Shown here: one piece after another, positions 1-6,680 of the stretch
Layout: each line of letters opens with the position of its first letter
Numbering within the stretch: position 1 is the first letter of the stretch
Virus record (IMG/VR): IMGVR_UViG_3300020160_003442
Span: 1-20,042 of that record
DNA from: a virus
DNA length: 20,042 bases
Reading direction: 5' to 3' (one strand)
Notes under the pieces: model-generated
Database searches by the model: none
What the model was told of the DNA's origin: nothing
Seen by the model: only the letters and a program-made list of their open reading frames with translations
Program-made: the position numbers and the translations under genes

Positions 1-25
1 GAAGTATGGCGTCTGTGTTTTCCAT
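1..25 (-). CDS. possible 5' end of a gene leaving the left edge
   Basis: Reading leftward on the minus strand, an ATG at 25 opens a frame of eight codons (MENTDAIL) to the window edge with no stop. The A/T-rich stretch with the palindrome at 26-51 lies directly upstream, as expected for a gene divergent from the zinc-ribbon gene at 96. Only eight codons are visible, so this is a placement guess and no function can be offered. Confidence 0.3.
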
Positions 26-51
26 TCGACAAATATATTATAATTTGTCGA
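26..51. repeat. 9-bp inverted repeat with a third half-site copy
   Basis: TCGACAAAT (26-34) and its reverse complement ATTTGTCGA (43-51) flank an 8-base A/T spacer. The same TCGACAAAT recurs directly at 48-56, overlapping the right arm. Three half-sites between apparently divergent starts look like an operator, but it could also be a hairpin. No binding protein is identified. Confidence 0.45.
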
Positions 52-71
52 CAAATAACAGCTTTCTTTTT

Positions 72-81
72 TTAATATATA
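72..81 (+). promoter_or_regulatory. candidate late promoter motif TTAATATATA
   Basis: Exact match to the recurring motif, ending 14 bases before the ATG at 96. It would drive the zinc-ribbon gene and the gene at 318. Confidence 0.6.
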
Positions 82-95
82 CAAAAAAATATTAG

Positions 96-317
96 ATGAT
101 GGATAGAATATGCTGCAATCCTTGGTGCAAGGCGCTATTCGAATATTCTTTGCCTGAAGGGTCGAAAGAAGAAGATTCTCCGGTTCAGTGTCCTAAATGC
201 AAAAGCTTTGATTCGGACCTCAGCGGCGGCGTCACATGGAATACAAAGGAGTACGAAGGCGGAAGGTTCGACGGAATGCCACATCAGATAAGATATAGAA
301 TAACCAATTACAGATAG
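96..317 (+). CDS. small zinc-ribbon-like protein
   Basis: A 73-residue protein with two cysteine clusters, C6-C7-x3-C11 near the N-terminus and C32-P-K-C35, the pattern of a one-site zinc ribbon. Family and function are not recognised; small zinc ribbons in phages may bind nucleic acid or stabilise virion proteins. There are two possible starts, ATG at 96 and ATG at 99. The TAG stop is followed immediately by the ATG of the next gene at 318, so the two are probably co-translated. A late-type promoter motif lies just upstream, which suggests late expression. Confidence 0.75.
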   Translation: MMDRICCNPWCKALFEYSLPEGSKEEDSPVQCPKCKSFDSDLSGGVTWNTKEYEGGRFDGMPHQIRYRITNYR

Positions 318-1166
318 ATGAAAGCTCACTTTTTTGACATAGACGCAATAGTTTCTTCGGACGCGAAAGTCTGGATAGTGGATCGAAAGAGTCCTAAGTT
401 TCCTGTTATGAAGATATCTGAACATGAATTCAATCTTATAAGAAGCGGAATATACAAAGGACAGGGAAACCAGATAAAGTTCGCGGGAAAAGACTATTGG
501 ATTCCCGAAGAAATGATAGGAGACCTGAAGATCAGATGCAAAAGGCTCAAATCTGATGTTTCAAATCTTGGATTCTCGATGAGAGAATATATGGATCAAG
601 ATATTATAGAATCATTGGAGTTTAAGATCGCAGCTGATATATTGGCGCCGCTTAAAAACTCGCAGGACGACATATATTTCATATGTTCCAAAAATGCCAA
701 GCATAATTATGAGAAGATGATCTCCAAAATAGAAGAAAAGCTCGAAGATGTAGGAGTATCTGTAAAAAAATACTATTTTATCTCTGAGACTTTCTATGAA
801 AGAGACGACGATGCCATCTCGCACAAAAAGACGAGGCTTCTTCTGCAGCACCTTGTTGGCAAAAGAACAGACGATGATAGATTTTCTGACGAGAATATCG
901 CGCAGTATGATGAGATATTCTACTACGACGAAGATTCTGGATCCTTCGAAAATTCATCTAGCATAAACGATCTGCTCAAATTGGCCATTGGAAATACATC
1001 GGAATCAATAAGAGAAGAAATCAAGCGTTTGATTTTGGAAAAAAAGCCGATTCTTTCTTCCGTGCTGGTAACTCCAAACATGTCCAACCGTCTGGTGTTC
1101 AAAAAGACAAAGCTGGAATTGCATAATCTTATAAGGACTTTCGAGGCCTTTTGCTGGAAGAGATAG
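318..1166 (+). CDS. HAD-superfamily-like protein, diverged, function unknown
   Basis: A 282-residue protein. The N-terminus HFFDIDAIV (4-12) looks like HAD motif I with the two aspartates D7 and D9 kept, but the usual Thr/Val that follow are altered. A hydrophobic strand ending in Ser (IYFICS, 119-124) could be motif II, lysines 170-171 motif III, and FYYDED (201-206) the acidic motif IV. A long insert rich in charged helix separates motifs I and II. This could be a phosphatase, a 5'-nucleotidase-like protein or a catalytically dead fold. It starts directly after the stop of the zinc-ribbon gene and converges with the gene ending at 1171. The fold assignment is inference from motif spacing; sequence similarity is weak. 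Confidence 0.7.
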   Translation: MKAHFFDIDAIVSSDAKVWIVDRKSPKFPVMKISEHEFNLIRSGIYKGQGNQIKFAGKDYWIPEEMIGDLKIRCKRLKSDVSNLGFSMREYMDQDIIESLEFKIAADILAPLKNSQDDIYFICSKNAKHNYEKMISKIEEKLEDVGVSVKKYYFISETFYERDDDAISHKKTRLLLQHLVGKRTDDDRFSDENIAQYDEIFYYDEDSGSFENSSSINDLLKLAIGNTSESIREEIKRLILEKKPILSSVLVTPNMSNRLVFKKTKLELHNLIRTFEAFCWKR

Positions 1167-1170
1167 GATA

Positions 1171-1791
1171 TTATTTGCCCTGTTCTCTGTTCATCATAGC
1201 CTGTTTTATCATATCGTTGAGCCTCCTGTTGTCTGTGATCTCTCCATCCGCCTTGGCGGATTCCGACTGCTCTTCTATATTTGGCTGCTCCGGCTCTATT
1301 TCGTTATATCCTAAGTCTTTTCTTAGAGTCTTGTAGAATTTTTCGAGCTCGGTTTTCTGTCCTGAAAGAAACTTCGAGTTTTCTCTTATCTGTCCTACGG
1401 TTTGGTTGACCACTTCGTGCATTCTCGCGGAATTGTCTCCGTTGTCTACCTGTCTCATCTGGGTTAGAAGATTCTTCCTGGTCATCTTGGCTAGAAAGAT
1501 GGCCTCTGCGTACACCATTGCGTCTTCCTTCATCTTGCTCTTTATATATGGATGCTCCTTCAGCTTGGGCACATCTCCTAGATATAGGTCCACCAGCGGC
1601 TCCAATACGTCCATCGCCTGCTGGCTTGCCACCGTGAGGTCCGAATCGTAGTCGTATATCTCTATTTCTCCCAGGTCAGGAAGATCTTCTGGTTTCGCCA
1701 AATGCTTGGAGAAGTCGAAATCTCCGCTTTCCGACTGTATCATGTCGAATTCGTCTTGTATCCTGTTCTTTTCTTTATCCGATTTAGACAT
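1171..1791 (-). CDS. acidic helical protein; candidate small terminase subunit
   Basis: A 206-residue protein, strongly acidic in its first 50 residues and mostly helical afterwards. A long amphipathic helix (about 105-165) is likely to form a coiled coil, and the tail is charged. No family is recognised. In T4-like phages the gene beside the large terminase usually encodes the small terminase (gp16), an oligomeric helical protein of about 160-200 residues. Size, predicted structure and position fit, but here the gene lies on the opposite strand from the large subunit. Its start overlaps the last 8 bases of the ribbon-helix-helix gene, indicating translational coupling. The small-terminase role is inference. 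Confidence 0.6.
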   Translation of the reverse strand: MSKSDKEKNRIQDEFDMIQSESGDFDFSKHLAKPEDLPDLGEIEIYDYDSDLTVASQQAMDVLEPLVDLYLGDVPKLKEHPYIKSKMKEDAMVYAEAIFLAKMTRKNLLTQMRQVDNGDNSARMHEVVNQTVGQIRENSKFLSGQKTELEKFYKTLRKDLGYNEIEPEQPNIEEQSESAKADGEITDNRRLNDMIKQAMMNREQGK

Positions 1792-1966
1792 TCTGTGCTA
1801 TAGTGTTTTTTGTTGCCTCTTTCTTTAGGAATCCTTTCAGTATCTTGTCTATTAGCTTGGATTTGTTTATAGAGTGCTCTTCGCAGTATCTCTCGAACTG
1901 CTGGTAGGTTTCTATGTCTATAGAAAATCCCGCCTTTACTTTGTTTATTCCTGATTTCCTTCCCAT
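1784..1966 (-). CDS. ribbon-helix-helix DNA-binding protein
   Basis: A 60-residue protein matching the Arc/CopG/MetJ ribbon-helix-helix layout: a basic N-terminus, a beta-strand AGFSIDI (12-18), helix A (about 19-30) and a second helix starting N-K-S-K-L-I (34-39). Such proteins dimerise and bind DNA with the paired strands, usually as autorepressors. The gene is divergent from the large terminase, with 76 bases between the starts, and overlaps the following helical-protein gene by 8 bases. It could repress both transcription units, or act in recognising a packaging site. Domain call is fairly secure; role is inference. Confidence 0.75.
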   Translation of the reverse strand: MGRKSGINKVKAGFSIDIETYQQFERYCEEHSINKSKLIDKILKGFLKKEATKNTIAQNV

Positions 1967-1970
1967 AGAG

Positions 1971-1980
1971 TATATATAAT
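1971..1980 (-). promoter_or_regulatory. near-match to the late promoter motif
   Basis: On the minus strand this reads ATTATATATA, one base off the TT(A/T)ATATATA consensus. It ends 4 bases before the ribbon-helix-helix start at 1966, the same tight spacing seen at 7170 and 8409. Confidence 0.45.
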
Positions 1981-2012
1981 TTCAAAAAAGTGTATTTTTT
2001 CCACTTTTCTAT

Positions 2013-2022
2013 TTTATATATA
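2013..2022 (+). promoter_or_regulatory. candidate late promoter motif TTTATATATA
   Basis: Exact match, ending 20 bases before the large-terminase ATG at 2043. Confidence 0.6.
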
Positions 2023-2042
2023 CATAAAATTAAATTGTCTTA

Positions 2043-4178
2043 ATGACAGTCAAACCAAACGAAGTCGAAAGACAGATGGTCTTCACAAGCAAGATCGTCG
2101 AAGAGGCGACAGATAAGATAAATGATGGTATAGTAGTCAAGAGATACCAGAATCCATGGCTCAAAAGCGAAGTGGGGATCCGCAGGGCGGGCGTCTCTTT
2201 CAGGATGTCTGCCGACGAACAGCAAGAATACGTGAGATGCGCTCTCGACATACACTACTTTACCGAAAAATACTGCAAGACGAAGAGAGAAGACGGATCT
2301 GTCGGGTCTATACTTCTGAGAGACTACCAGAAGGAGATACTCGACAATTTCGTCAACAACCGTTTCAACATACTCATGGCTTCTAGGCAGGTAGGAAAGA
2401 CCGTTTCATCTGCCATATTCATACTGCACACGATATTGTTCAGCAACGACAAGAACGTGATGATCGTCGCCAACAAAGGAGATACGGCCATCGAGATCGT
2501 GGATAAAGTTAAGTCTATATACACTCTGTTGCCTTTCTTCTTGAAACCTGGGGTCAAGACATGGAACCAGAAGTCTCTTACTTTCGAGAATGGATGCCGC
2601 ATCAAGACTTCTGCCCGTTCCAAGACTCCTGCGATCGGTTTTACCATCGACGTTCTCTATCTCGATGAGTTCGCGCATATTCCTTCGAACATCATAGAGC
2701 CATACTATACGGCCGCGTTTCCTACGGTTTCCGCCGTCCAGAACTCGAAAATCATCATAACATCGACTCCTAACGGAATGAACCTGTTCCATAGGCTTCT
2801 TACGGACGCGGAAAGGCCTGACGGAGATCCTCTGAAGAACAACTACAAGCCGCTTCGCGTATATTGGTATCAGGTTCCAGGAAGATTCGTATCCTATATA
2901 AGGCTCAATTCTCACAAGCTGTATCAGCATGGCGTCACCAAAGATGAAATTTTCGCGTTCGTTAAGGAGAGATTCGGACATCTTACCAATATCAAGATGG
3001 AGTTCAATATGGACCAGCAGAAAGACGTCATACATGTATTCAACAACGATCGCTGCACAAGCGATGAAGTGAGAGAGTTTTCTTTTTTGGACTCCAACGG
3101 ATACCAGACATCAATTTTGGCGGTCGCCGAAGTCACTACCTGGAAAGACGAGGCGGTCAAAGACATTGGAGGAGAAGACGCGTTCAATCAGGAGTATGGA
3201 TTGAGATTCATAAACTCTAGCAAGTCTCTACTGTCTGAGTCTATAATAGACGAGCTTCTTAAATCCAAAAAGAACTATGTGCATGAAGAGATATACGAGA
3301 TAGGTTCAAAGCTCAAGTTCTCTTATGAGGATCTTAAATGGATCGACGACGAAGATTCGTTCGTTCCTGTCAGGAGGAAGGACTACAAATATGTTCTTTC
3401 GGTGGATATATCAGAAGGCCTTGGACAGGACTATTCCATAATAAACATATTCAGGATATCCGAGAAGCCTATCGAGGTGATAGAGTCTCAGAAGCATAAA
3501 TACAAATCTGTCGTAGACTTCTTCAGGCTGGAGCAGATAGGAATATATAGGAACAACTTTATTTCTGTCAAGCAGCTCGCCGAGCTTCTGTATCTTATAG
3601 TATTCGAGTATCTAAATCCTGAAAACGTCAAAGTGGTTCTTGAGCTAAACAACTACGGAAACACTCTTTTGGCCGAAATGCCGCATGTTTTCGATGGCAA
3701 CAACAATTATGGATCTTCTGTCTTCGTGAGATACAAGCATAGAATAGACGCTTCTGAAGAAAAGATAGGGCTGAAAGTAGGCGAAAACAAGAATCTTATG
3801 GTCAAAGACTATCAAGATCTCATGTATGGAAAGAGCTTCTTCATAACAAACGAGGACAATATAAGAGAGATAACGACATTCGTCAAGCATGTCACCAATG
3901 CTGGAAACGTGAGATATGCCGCCGATGTCGGGCATGACGATACCGTGATGACTATAGTCAACTCCACCACTATATTCTCAAAGCCTGAGTTTAGGGAAAT
4001 GGCGGAAGAATGGGGAAATAAATATAGTCCCAAAGAGTTTATGTCCTATGTCAACGAGTGTCTAAAAGAAATAGACTTTGTAGAAGGACTCGACTATGGT
4101 CAGGTGTTGAAGGCAAGAAGGCAATATATCAACAGGCCCAAACAATCAGGCGGTAATTTGTGGTTTGGGTCCAAATGA
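2043..4178 (+). CDS. terL: terminase large subunit (T4 gp17-like)
   Basis: The 711-residue DNA-packaging motor protein, an N-terminal ATPase and C-terminal nuclease that docks on the portal and pumps and cuts DNA. The ATPase is seen in Walker A ASRQVGKT (113-120), Walker B VLYLDE (204-209, with catalytic D208/E209) and the coupling motif TSTPNG (240-245). The nuclease is an RNase H-like fold with acidic residues at D455 (in LSVDISEG), E534 (VLELNNYG) and D632/D633 (GHDDTV), corresponding in order to the T4 gp17 nuclease triad. T4 gp17 has about 610 residues, so this one is longer, mostly in the linker and nuclease regions. The ATG at 2043 is the first in frame after the intergenic region; no Shine-Dalgarno sequence is present. 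It is preceded by a late promoter motif and meets the clpS gene tail to tail. Confidence 0.97.
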   Translation: MTVKPNEVERQMVFTSKIVEEATDKINDGIVVKRYQNPWLKSEVGIRRAGVSFRMSADEQQEYVRCALDIHYFTEKYCKTKREDGSVGSILLRDYQKEILDNFVNNRFNILMASRQVGKTVSSAIFILHTILFSNDKNVMIVANKGDTAIEIVDKVKSIYTLLPFFLKPGVKTWNQKSLTFENGCRIKTSARSKTPAIGFTIDVLYLDEFAHIPSNIIEPYYTAAFPTVSAVQNSKIIITSTPNGMNLFHRLLTDAERPDGDPLKNNYKPLRVYWYQVPGRFVSYIRLNSHKLYQHGVTKDEIFAFVKERFGHLTNIKMEFNMDQQKDVIHVFNNDRCTSDEVREFSFLDSNGYQTSILAVAEVTTWKDEAVKDIGGEDAFNQEYGLRFINSSKSLLSESIIDELLKSKKNYVHEEIYEIGSKLKFSYEDLKWIDDEDSFVPVRRKDYKYVLSVDISEGLGQDYSIINIFRISEKPIEVIESQKHKYKSVVDFFRLEQIGIYRNNFISVKQLAELLYLIVFEYLNPENVKVVLELNNYGNTLLAEMPHVFDGNNNYGSSVFVRYKHRIDASEEKIGLKVGENKNLMVKDYQDLMYGKSFFITNEDNIREITTFVKHVTNAGNVRYAADVGHDDTVMTIVNSTTIFSKPEFREMAEEWGNKYSPKEFMSYVNECLKEIDFVEGLDYGQVLKARRQYINRPKQSGGNLWFGSK

Positions 4179-4180
4179 TA

Positions 4181-4459
4181 CTAGTTTGCTTCCATAGTGA
4201 CCGAAAGGCCTGCGTTCTGAAGTTTTTCTTTCATTTCTGAAATAGTCTCATAGTCTCCGTATTTAACGTCGCATACTCCGTTGAAGTGTACTATATGCGC
4301 GCATTGGTTCGCCTGCTCTTGCTCGTGTCCACATATCTTCATCAGGCATGTTATTACCCAATCGAAACTATTGAAGTCGTCATTGTGTAGATCCAGCCTA
4401 TATGGCTTAGATAGTATTTCTTCTACTTTTGACTCTACTTTTTCTTTTACTTTGCCCAT
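4181..4459 (-). CDS. clpS: ClpS-like Clp protease adaptor
   Basis: A 92-residue protein spanning the ClpS core. In bacteria ClpS binds proteins with bulky hydrophobic N-terminal residues and hands them to ClpAP for degradation (the N-end rule), while inhibiting SsrA-tag delivery. The signature is intact: LHNDDFNSFDWV (24-35) with N26-D27-D28 lining the N-degron pocket, a hydrophobic helix ending L39-M40, and H58 in the IVHFNG strand (56-61), matching the conserved histidine that grips the N-terminal amine. The N-terminal extension (1-18) is highly charged; in bacterial ClpS this segment is what engages the ClpA pore. The gene follows the HAD gene on the minus strand with a 24-base gap. No ClpA or ClpP gene is visible, so it would act on host machinery. 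Confidence 0.88.
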   Translation of the reverse strand: MGKVKEKVESKVEEILSKPYRLDLHNDDFNSFDWVITCLMKICGHEQEQANQCAHIVHFNGVCDVKYGDYETISEMKEKLQNAGLSVTMEAN

Positions 4460-4483
4460 GGCCCTTTTCTTATTTTTTTTTTA

Positions 4484-5017
4484 TTATATAGAAGATCCTT
4501 GAACTGTTGTCGCCGTCTTTCTGACTACGTCTACAATAGTGCTTTTTATGTCTTGTGATTTTGCCCATTCGACGAACTTAGGAAGATGTTCTTCTCTGTC
4601 GTCATAGAATATGAGCTCTGGAACGCCAAGCTTCGAAATCGTCTGTTCCAATAGATGGCATTTGAATATGAAAGTGTCTCCTCCCCAGTTAAGATGTACC
4701 TCGTCGAATTCTATGTTGTTTTCTCTCAAAAGCTTCAGTACTTTATCTCTCATTCCTGGAACTTTTTCCAATCTTCCTGTTGCCAATATGACATACGCGT
4801 CAGGATCCGCTACGGCCTGCAGATATCTTTCGTATGTCCATTCGTTTTTCGGAATGTCGAATATCTCGTCGTCTATTGATTCTGGCTTTCCCCACCATCC
4901 TCTATGTGGCCATTCCGTTCCGGTTTTTTCTTTCCAGATTTCTTTTCCTTCTTCTGGAAGCGGTGTGTGAAACAATGTGTCGTCGAAGTCGAAGCAGATG
5001 AGTCTTTCGTATTTCAT
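4484..5017 (-). CDS. HAD-family hydrolase, HAD_SAK_1 type
   Basis: A 177-residue HAD hydrolase with all four motifs: FDFDDT (9-14, nucleophile D10 and acid D12), ATGR (79-82, with T80 as motif II), K119, and YDDREEH (138-144, metal-binding D139/D140). The cap segment with GWWGKP (40-45) resembles the Swiss-army-knife RNA-repair HAD group, whose members may remove phosphates from nucleic-acid ends. The substrate is not determined. The gene is the first of a minus-strand pair with clpS and has a late-type promoter motif 22 bases upstream. It is divergent from the membrane protein at 5098. Confidence 0.85.
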   Translation of the reverse strand: MKYERLICFDFDDTLFHTPLPEEGKEIWKEKTGTEWPHRGWWGKPESIDDEIFDIPKNEWTYERYLQAVADPDAYVILATGRLEKVPGMRDKVLKLLRENNIEFDEVHLNWGGDTFIFKCHLLEQTISKLGVPELIFYDDREEHLPKFVEWAKSQDIKSTIVDVVRKTATTVQGSSI

Positions 5018-5039
5018 GCCTGGTTTTTTATTTTACAAA

Positions 5040-5049
5040 TATATATAAA
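5040..5049 (-). promoter_or_regulatory. candidate late promoter motif TTTATATATA
   Basis: Exact match on the minus strand, ending 22 bases before the HAD-gene ATG at 5017. A weaker CCAATATATA (5065-5074, plus strand, 8 of 10) lies 23 bases before the divergent gene at 5098. Confidence 0.55.
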
Positions 5050-5097
5050 ATATTTTGATATATACCAATATATATACTTTAAAAAATATTCATTTTT

Positions 5098-5661
5098 ATG
5101 ATAAGAAATAGGATAATGATTTCTCTCGCCATTGCGGTAGTCGTTCTTTTCTGCTCTCTTTTGGTGGTTTTCAGGCTATACAGGCATGAAAGAGAAGAAA
5201 GCCTTCGATATAGGAACAATATTATGGCGATAATCAAAGACAATGCTCGTCAGCAAGAGCTTACTGTAAGAGAGCTTAGAGATTTGTATCCTAAATATGA
5301 TTCTCTCGCCAAATATTTGGATATAAAGTCCAAGCGAATAACCAATATCGTGGATACCAGATACCGATTCAGAGATTCTGTGGTAACTTCTACCGTATTG
5401 AAGATAGACAGCGTTTCTGAAAGAAGCTTCTTTTCTATAAAAGAAAAATGCTATGATTTCTCTGGATATGTAGAAAAGGACTCCATATCATTCACCAATA
5501 AAGAATTCAAAGATAACATTACTACTTTTCTATATAAAGACTGGGAAAAGAAATATCTATGGGGTCTACTGAAGTTCAGACCTTATTATAGCGTCAAAGT
5601 ATACAGCGAATGTATGAAGGATACCATAGAGGTGGTCAATAACATAAAGATAAAGGACTAA
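5098..5661 (+). CDS. membrane-anchored coiled-coil protein, spanin-like
   Basis: A 187-residue protein with one N-terminal membrane helix (about 7-27) followed by charged R/H-rich residues, a helical stretch (30-80) and a beta-rich C-terminal part, ending in a conserved-looking hydrophobic patch YLWGLLKFRPYYSVKVYS (152-169). This layout resembles Bacteroidota DUF6549-type proteins, which are common in phages and prophages of that phylum. It also resembles an inner-membrane spanin (Rz), which helps disrupt the outer membrane at lysis. No lipoprotein partner is nested in it or adjacent. The gene is divergent from the HAD gene. The link to lysis is inference. Confidence 0.7.
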   Translation: MIRNRIMISLAIAVVVLFCSLLVVFRLYRHEREESLRYRNNIMAIIKDNARQQELTVRELRDLYPKYDSLAKYLDIKSKRITNIVDTRYRFRDSVVTSTVLKIDSVSERSFFSIKEKCYDFSGYVEKDSISFTNKEFKDNITTFLYKDWEKKYLWGLLKFRPYYSVKVYSECMKDTIEVVNNIKIKD

Positions 5662-5687
5662 AACAGAAAAAAAACGGTATTTTATCG

Positions 5688-5697
5688 TTAATATATA
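5688..5697 (+). promoter_or_regulatory. candidate late promoter motif TTAATATATA with upstream element
   Basis: Exact match, ending 24 bases before the ATG at 5722. The 17 bases before it, beginning AAAACGG at 5671, share an arrangement with the promoter at 10648-10657, suggesting an extended element. Confidence 0.6.
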
Positions 5698-5721
5698 TAG
5701 ATATAAAAAATAAAGACAAAA

Positions 5722-6381
5722 ATGAAACATATCAGGAAATTTGAAAAGTTCAGAGTTCTGAAAAACAGGGAAGAGATAATCAAGGAATCTGTTCTTCAAG
5801 TGAACGATATCTATAAGGTCAAGACTATGATAGACATACCTCAATCTTTGATAAATGCTTATGTTAAGAAGGTTAAAGATACAACAGGTAAAAACCTACG
5901 TCAGTTTTTTGGCGACGTAGATATCGCGGAGGAAATCGTTAAGTATATCACTCTAAACAACACGGATGTGGAGAAGATACCAGGAAACGCTCTAATGGGT
6001 GGTGCTCAAGGTCAAGGTCAGGCACAAGGACAAAGTCAGGTACAGGTACAGACTGAAGGTGAGGCACAAACTCAAGGTCAAGGTGAGGCACAAACTCAAG
6101 GACAAACTCAAGGACAGGCGCAGGGTCAAGGACAGGCGCAAGGTCAAGGACAGGCACAAGAGGGAGATTTTGAAGAACCACAAGGACAGGGTCAAGGTCA
6201 GACACAAGGACAAGGACAAGGTCAGGCACAAGGACAAGGTCAGGCGCAAGGTCAAGGACAGGCGCAAGGTCAAGGACAGGCACAAGGTCAAGGACAGGCG
6301 CAAGGTCAAGGACAGGCGCAAGGTCAAGAAGAAGAAGAAGGACAAGAAGAAGGACAAGGAGAAGAAGAACTTCCGGCCTAA
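5722..6381 (+). CDS. Gly-Gln repeat protein with capsid-targeting-like N-terminus
   Basis: A 219-residue protein in three parts. Residues 1-92 are an ordered, charged helical region opening with MKHIRKFEKF, the N-terminal motif shared with the next three genes. Residues 94-204 are almost entirely GQ and AQ dipeptides, coded by imperfect 6- and 18-base DNA repeats. Residues 205-219 form an acidic tail rich in Glu. The N-terminal motif resembles the T4 capsid-targeting sequence (MKTYQEF-type), and IKE at 20-22 fits the T4 prohead-protease pattern (I/L)-x-E. A prohead core or scaffold protein removed or packaged during maturation is a reasonable guess, but no family is recognised. The repeat keeps other frames open, creating false ORFs on both strands. 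Confidence 0.8.
   Translation: MKHIRKFEKFRVLKNREEIIKESVLQVNDIYKVKTMIDIPQSLINAYVKKVKDTTGKNLRQFFGDVDIAEEIVKYITLNNTDVEKIPGNALMGGAQGQGQAQGQSQVQVQTEGEAQTQGQGEAQTQGQTQGQAQGQGQAQGQGQAQEGDFEEPQGQGQGQTQGQGQGQAQGQGQAQGQGQAQGQGQAQGQGQAQGQGQAQGQEEEEGQEEGQGEEELPA
6004..6333 (+). repeat. imperfect hexamer and 18-mer repeats coding GQ/AQ
   Basis: The region is built from variants of CAAGGN and CAGGCN hexamers. The best-ordered part is four consecutive 18-base units, CAAGGTCAAGGACAGGCG or one-base variants, at 6247-6264, 6265-6282, 6283-6300 and 6301-6318. Two further units lie at 6121-6156. Copy number probably varies through replication slippage or recombination. Confidence 0.85.
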
Positions 6382-6401
6382 TAAATATTTAATAGAAAAA
6401 G

Positions 6402-6430
6402 AATCCACCAATTTAGGTGGATTTTTTTTT
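6402..6430 (+). terminator. intrinsic terminator after the GQ-repeat gene
   Basis: An 8-bp perfect stem AATCCACC/GGTGGATT (6402-6409 with 6416-6423), a 6-base loop and a run of T to 6430. The T run continues directly into the promoter motif at 6429-6438. Confidence 0.88.
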
Positions 6431-6438
6431 AATATATA
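6429..6438 (+). promoter_or_regulatory. candidate late promoter motif TTAATATATA abutting a terminator
   Basis: Exact match whose first two T's are the end of the terminator T-tract. It ends 4 bases before an ATG at 6443 and 10 before the ATG at 6449. Confidence 0.6.
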
Positions 6439-6448
6439 TGTAATGAAT

Positions 6449-6676
6449 ATGAGATATTTAATGAAATTCGAGGGATTCAAAGAGTTGGATTTCATAAATA
6501 CCGTTACTTATAAAGGGTATGTAAGGAATAAATTCGAACCGGGTGATATGGATAAATTGCTTGAATGGCGATTCCGACTCAAAGAGCTTATGGACCAATC
6601 ATCCGATCAGTTCGACATAATAAATTATGGCAAAGAAATCAAAGCCGTCGATTTTATACTATCAAAGCATTTTTAA
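6449..6676 (+). CDS. small protein with capsid-targeting-like N-terminus, unknown
   Basis: A 75-residue charged protein beginning MRYLMKFEGFKEL. An in-frame ATG at 6443 would add Met-Asn. The later start is preferred because it aligns the N-terminus with those at 5722, 6681 and 7170 (M-K/R-x-I/L-x-x-F-E). No family is recognised. The gene has its own promoter motif directly after a terminator and is followed 4 bases later by the next gene, so the two are probably one transcript. It is a plausible virion internal protein by analogy with T4 internal proteins; this is inference. Confidence 0.7.
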   Translation: MRYLMKFEGFKELDFINTVTYKGYVRNKFEPGDMDKLLEWRFRLKELMDQSSDQFDIINYGKEIKAVDFILSKHF

Positions 6677-6680
6677 TACG

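Noticed and set aside
2406-3035. A 209-residue open frame on the minus strand inside the large terminase gene
   Set aside because: It is antisense to conserved ATPase motifs, has no promoter or neighbour support, and its composition is what a shadow frame would give.
6004-6333. CRISPR-like array
   Set aside because: The repeats are contiguous, in frame and without spacers, so they are coding low-complexity sequence.
5948-6676. Long open frames on both strands over the Gly-Gln repeat, some running on toward 6676
   Set aside because: They arise because a six-base repeat with no stop stays open in several frames. Only the frame from 5722 has an ordered N-terminal domain and a matched promoter; the real downstream gene begins at 6449 after a terminator.
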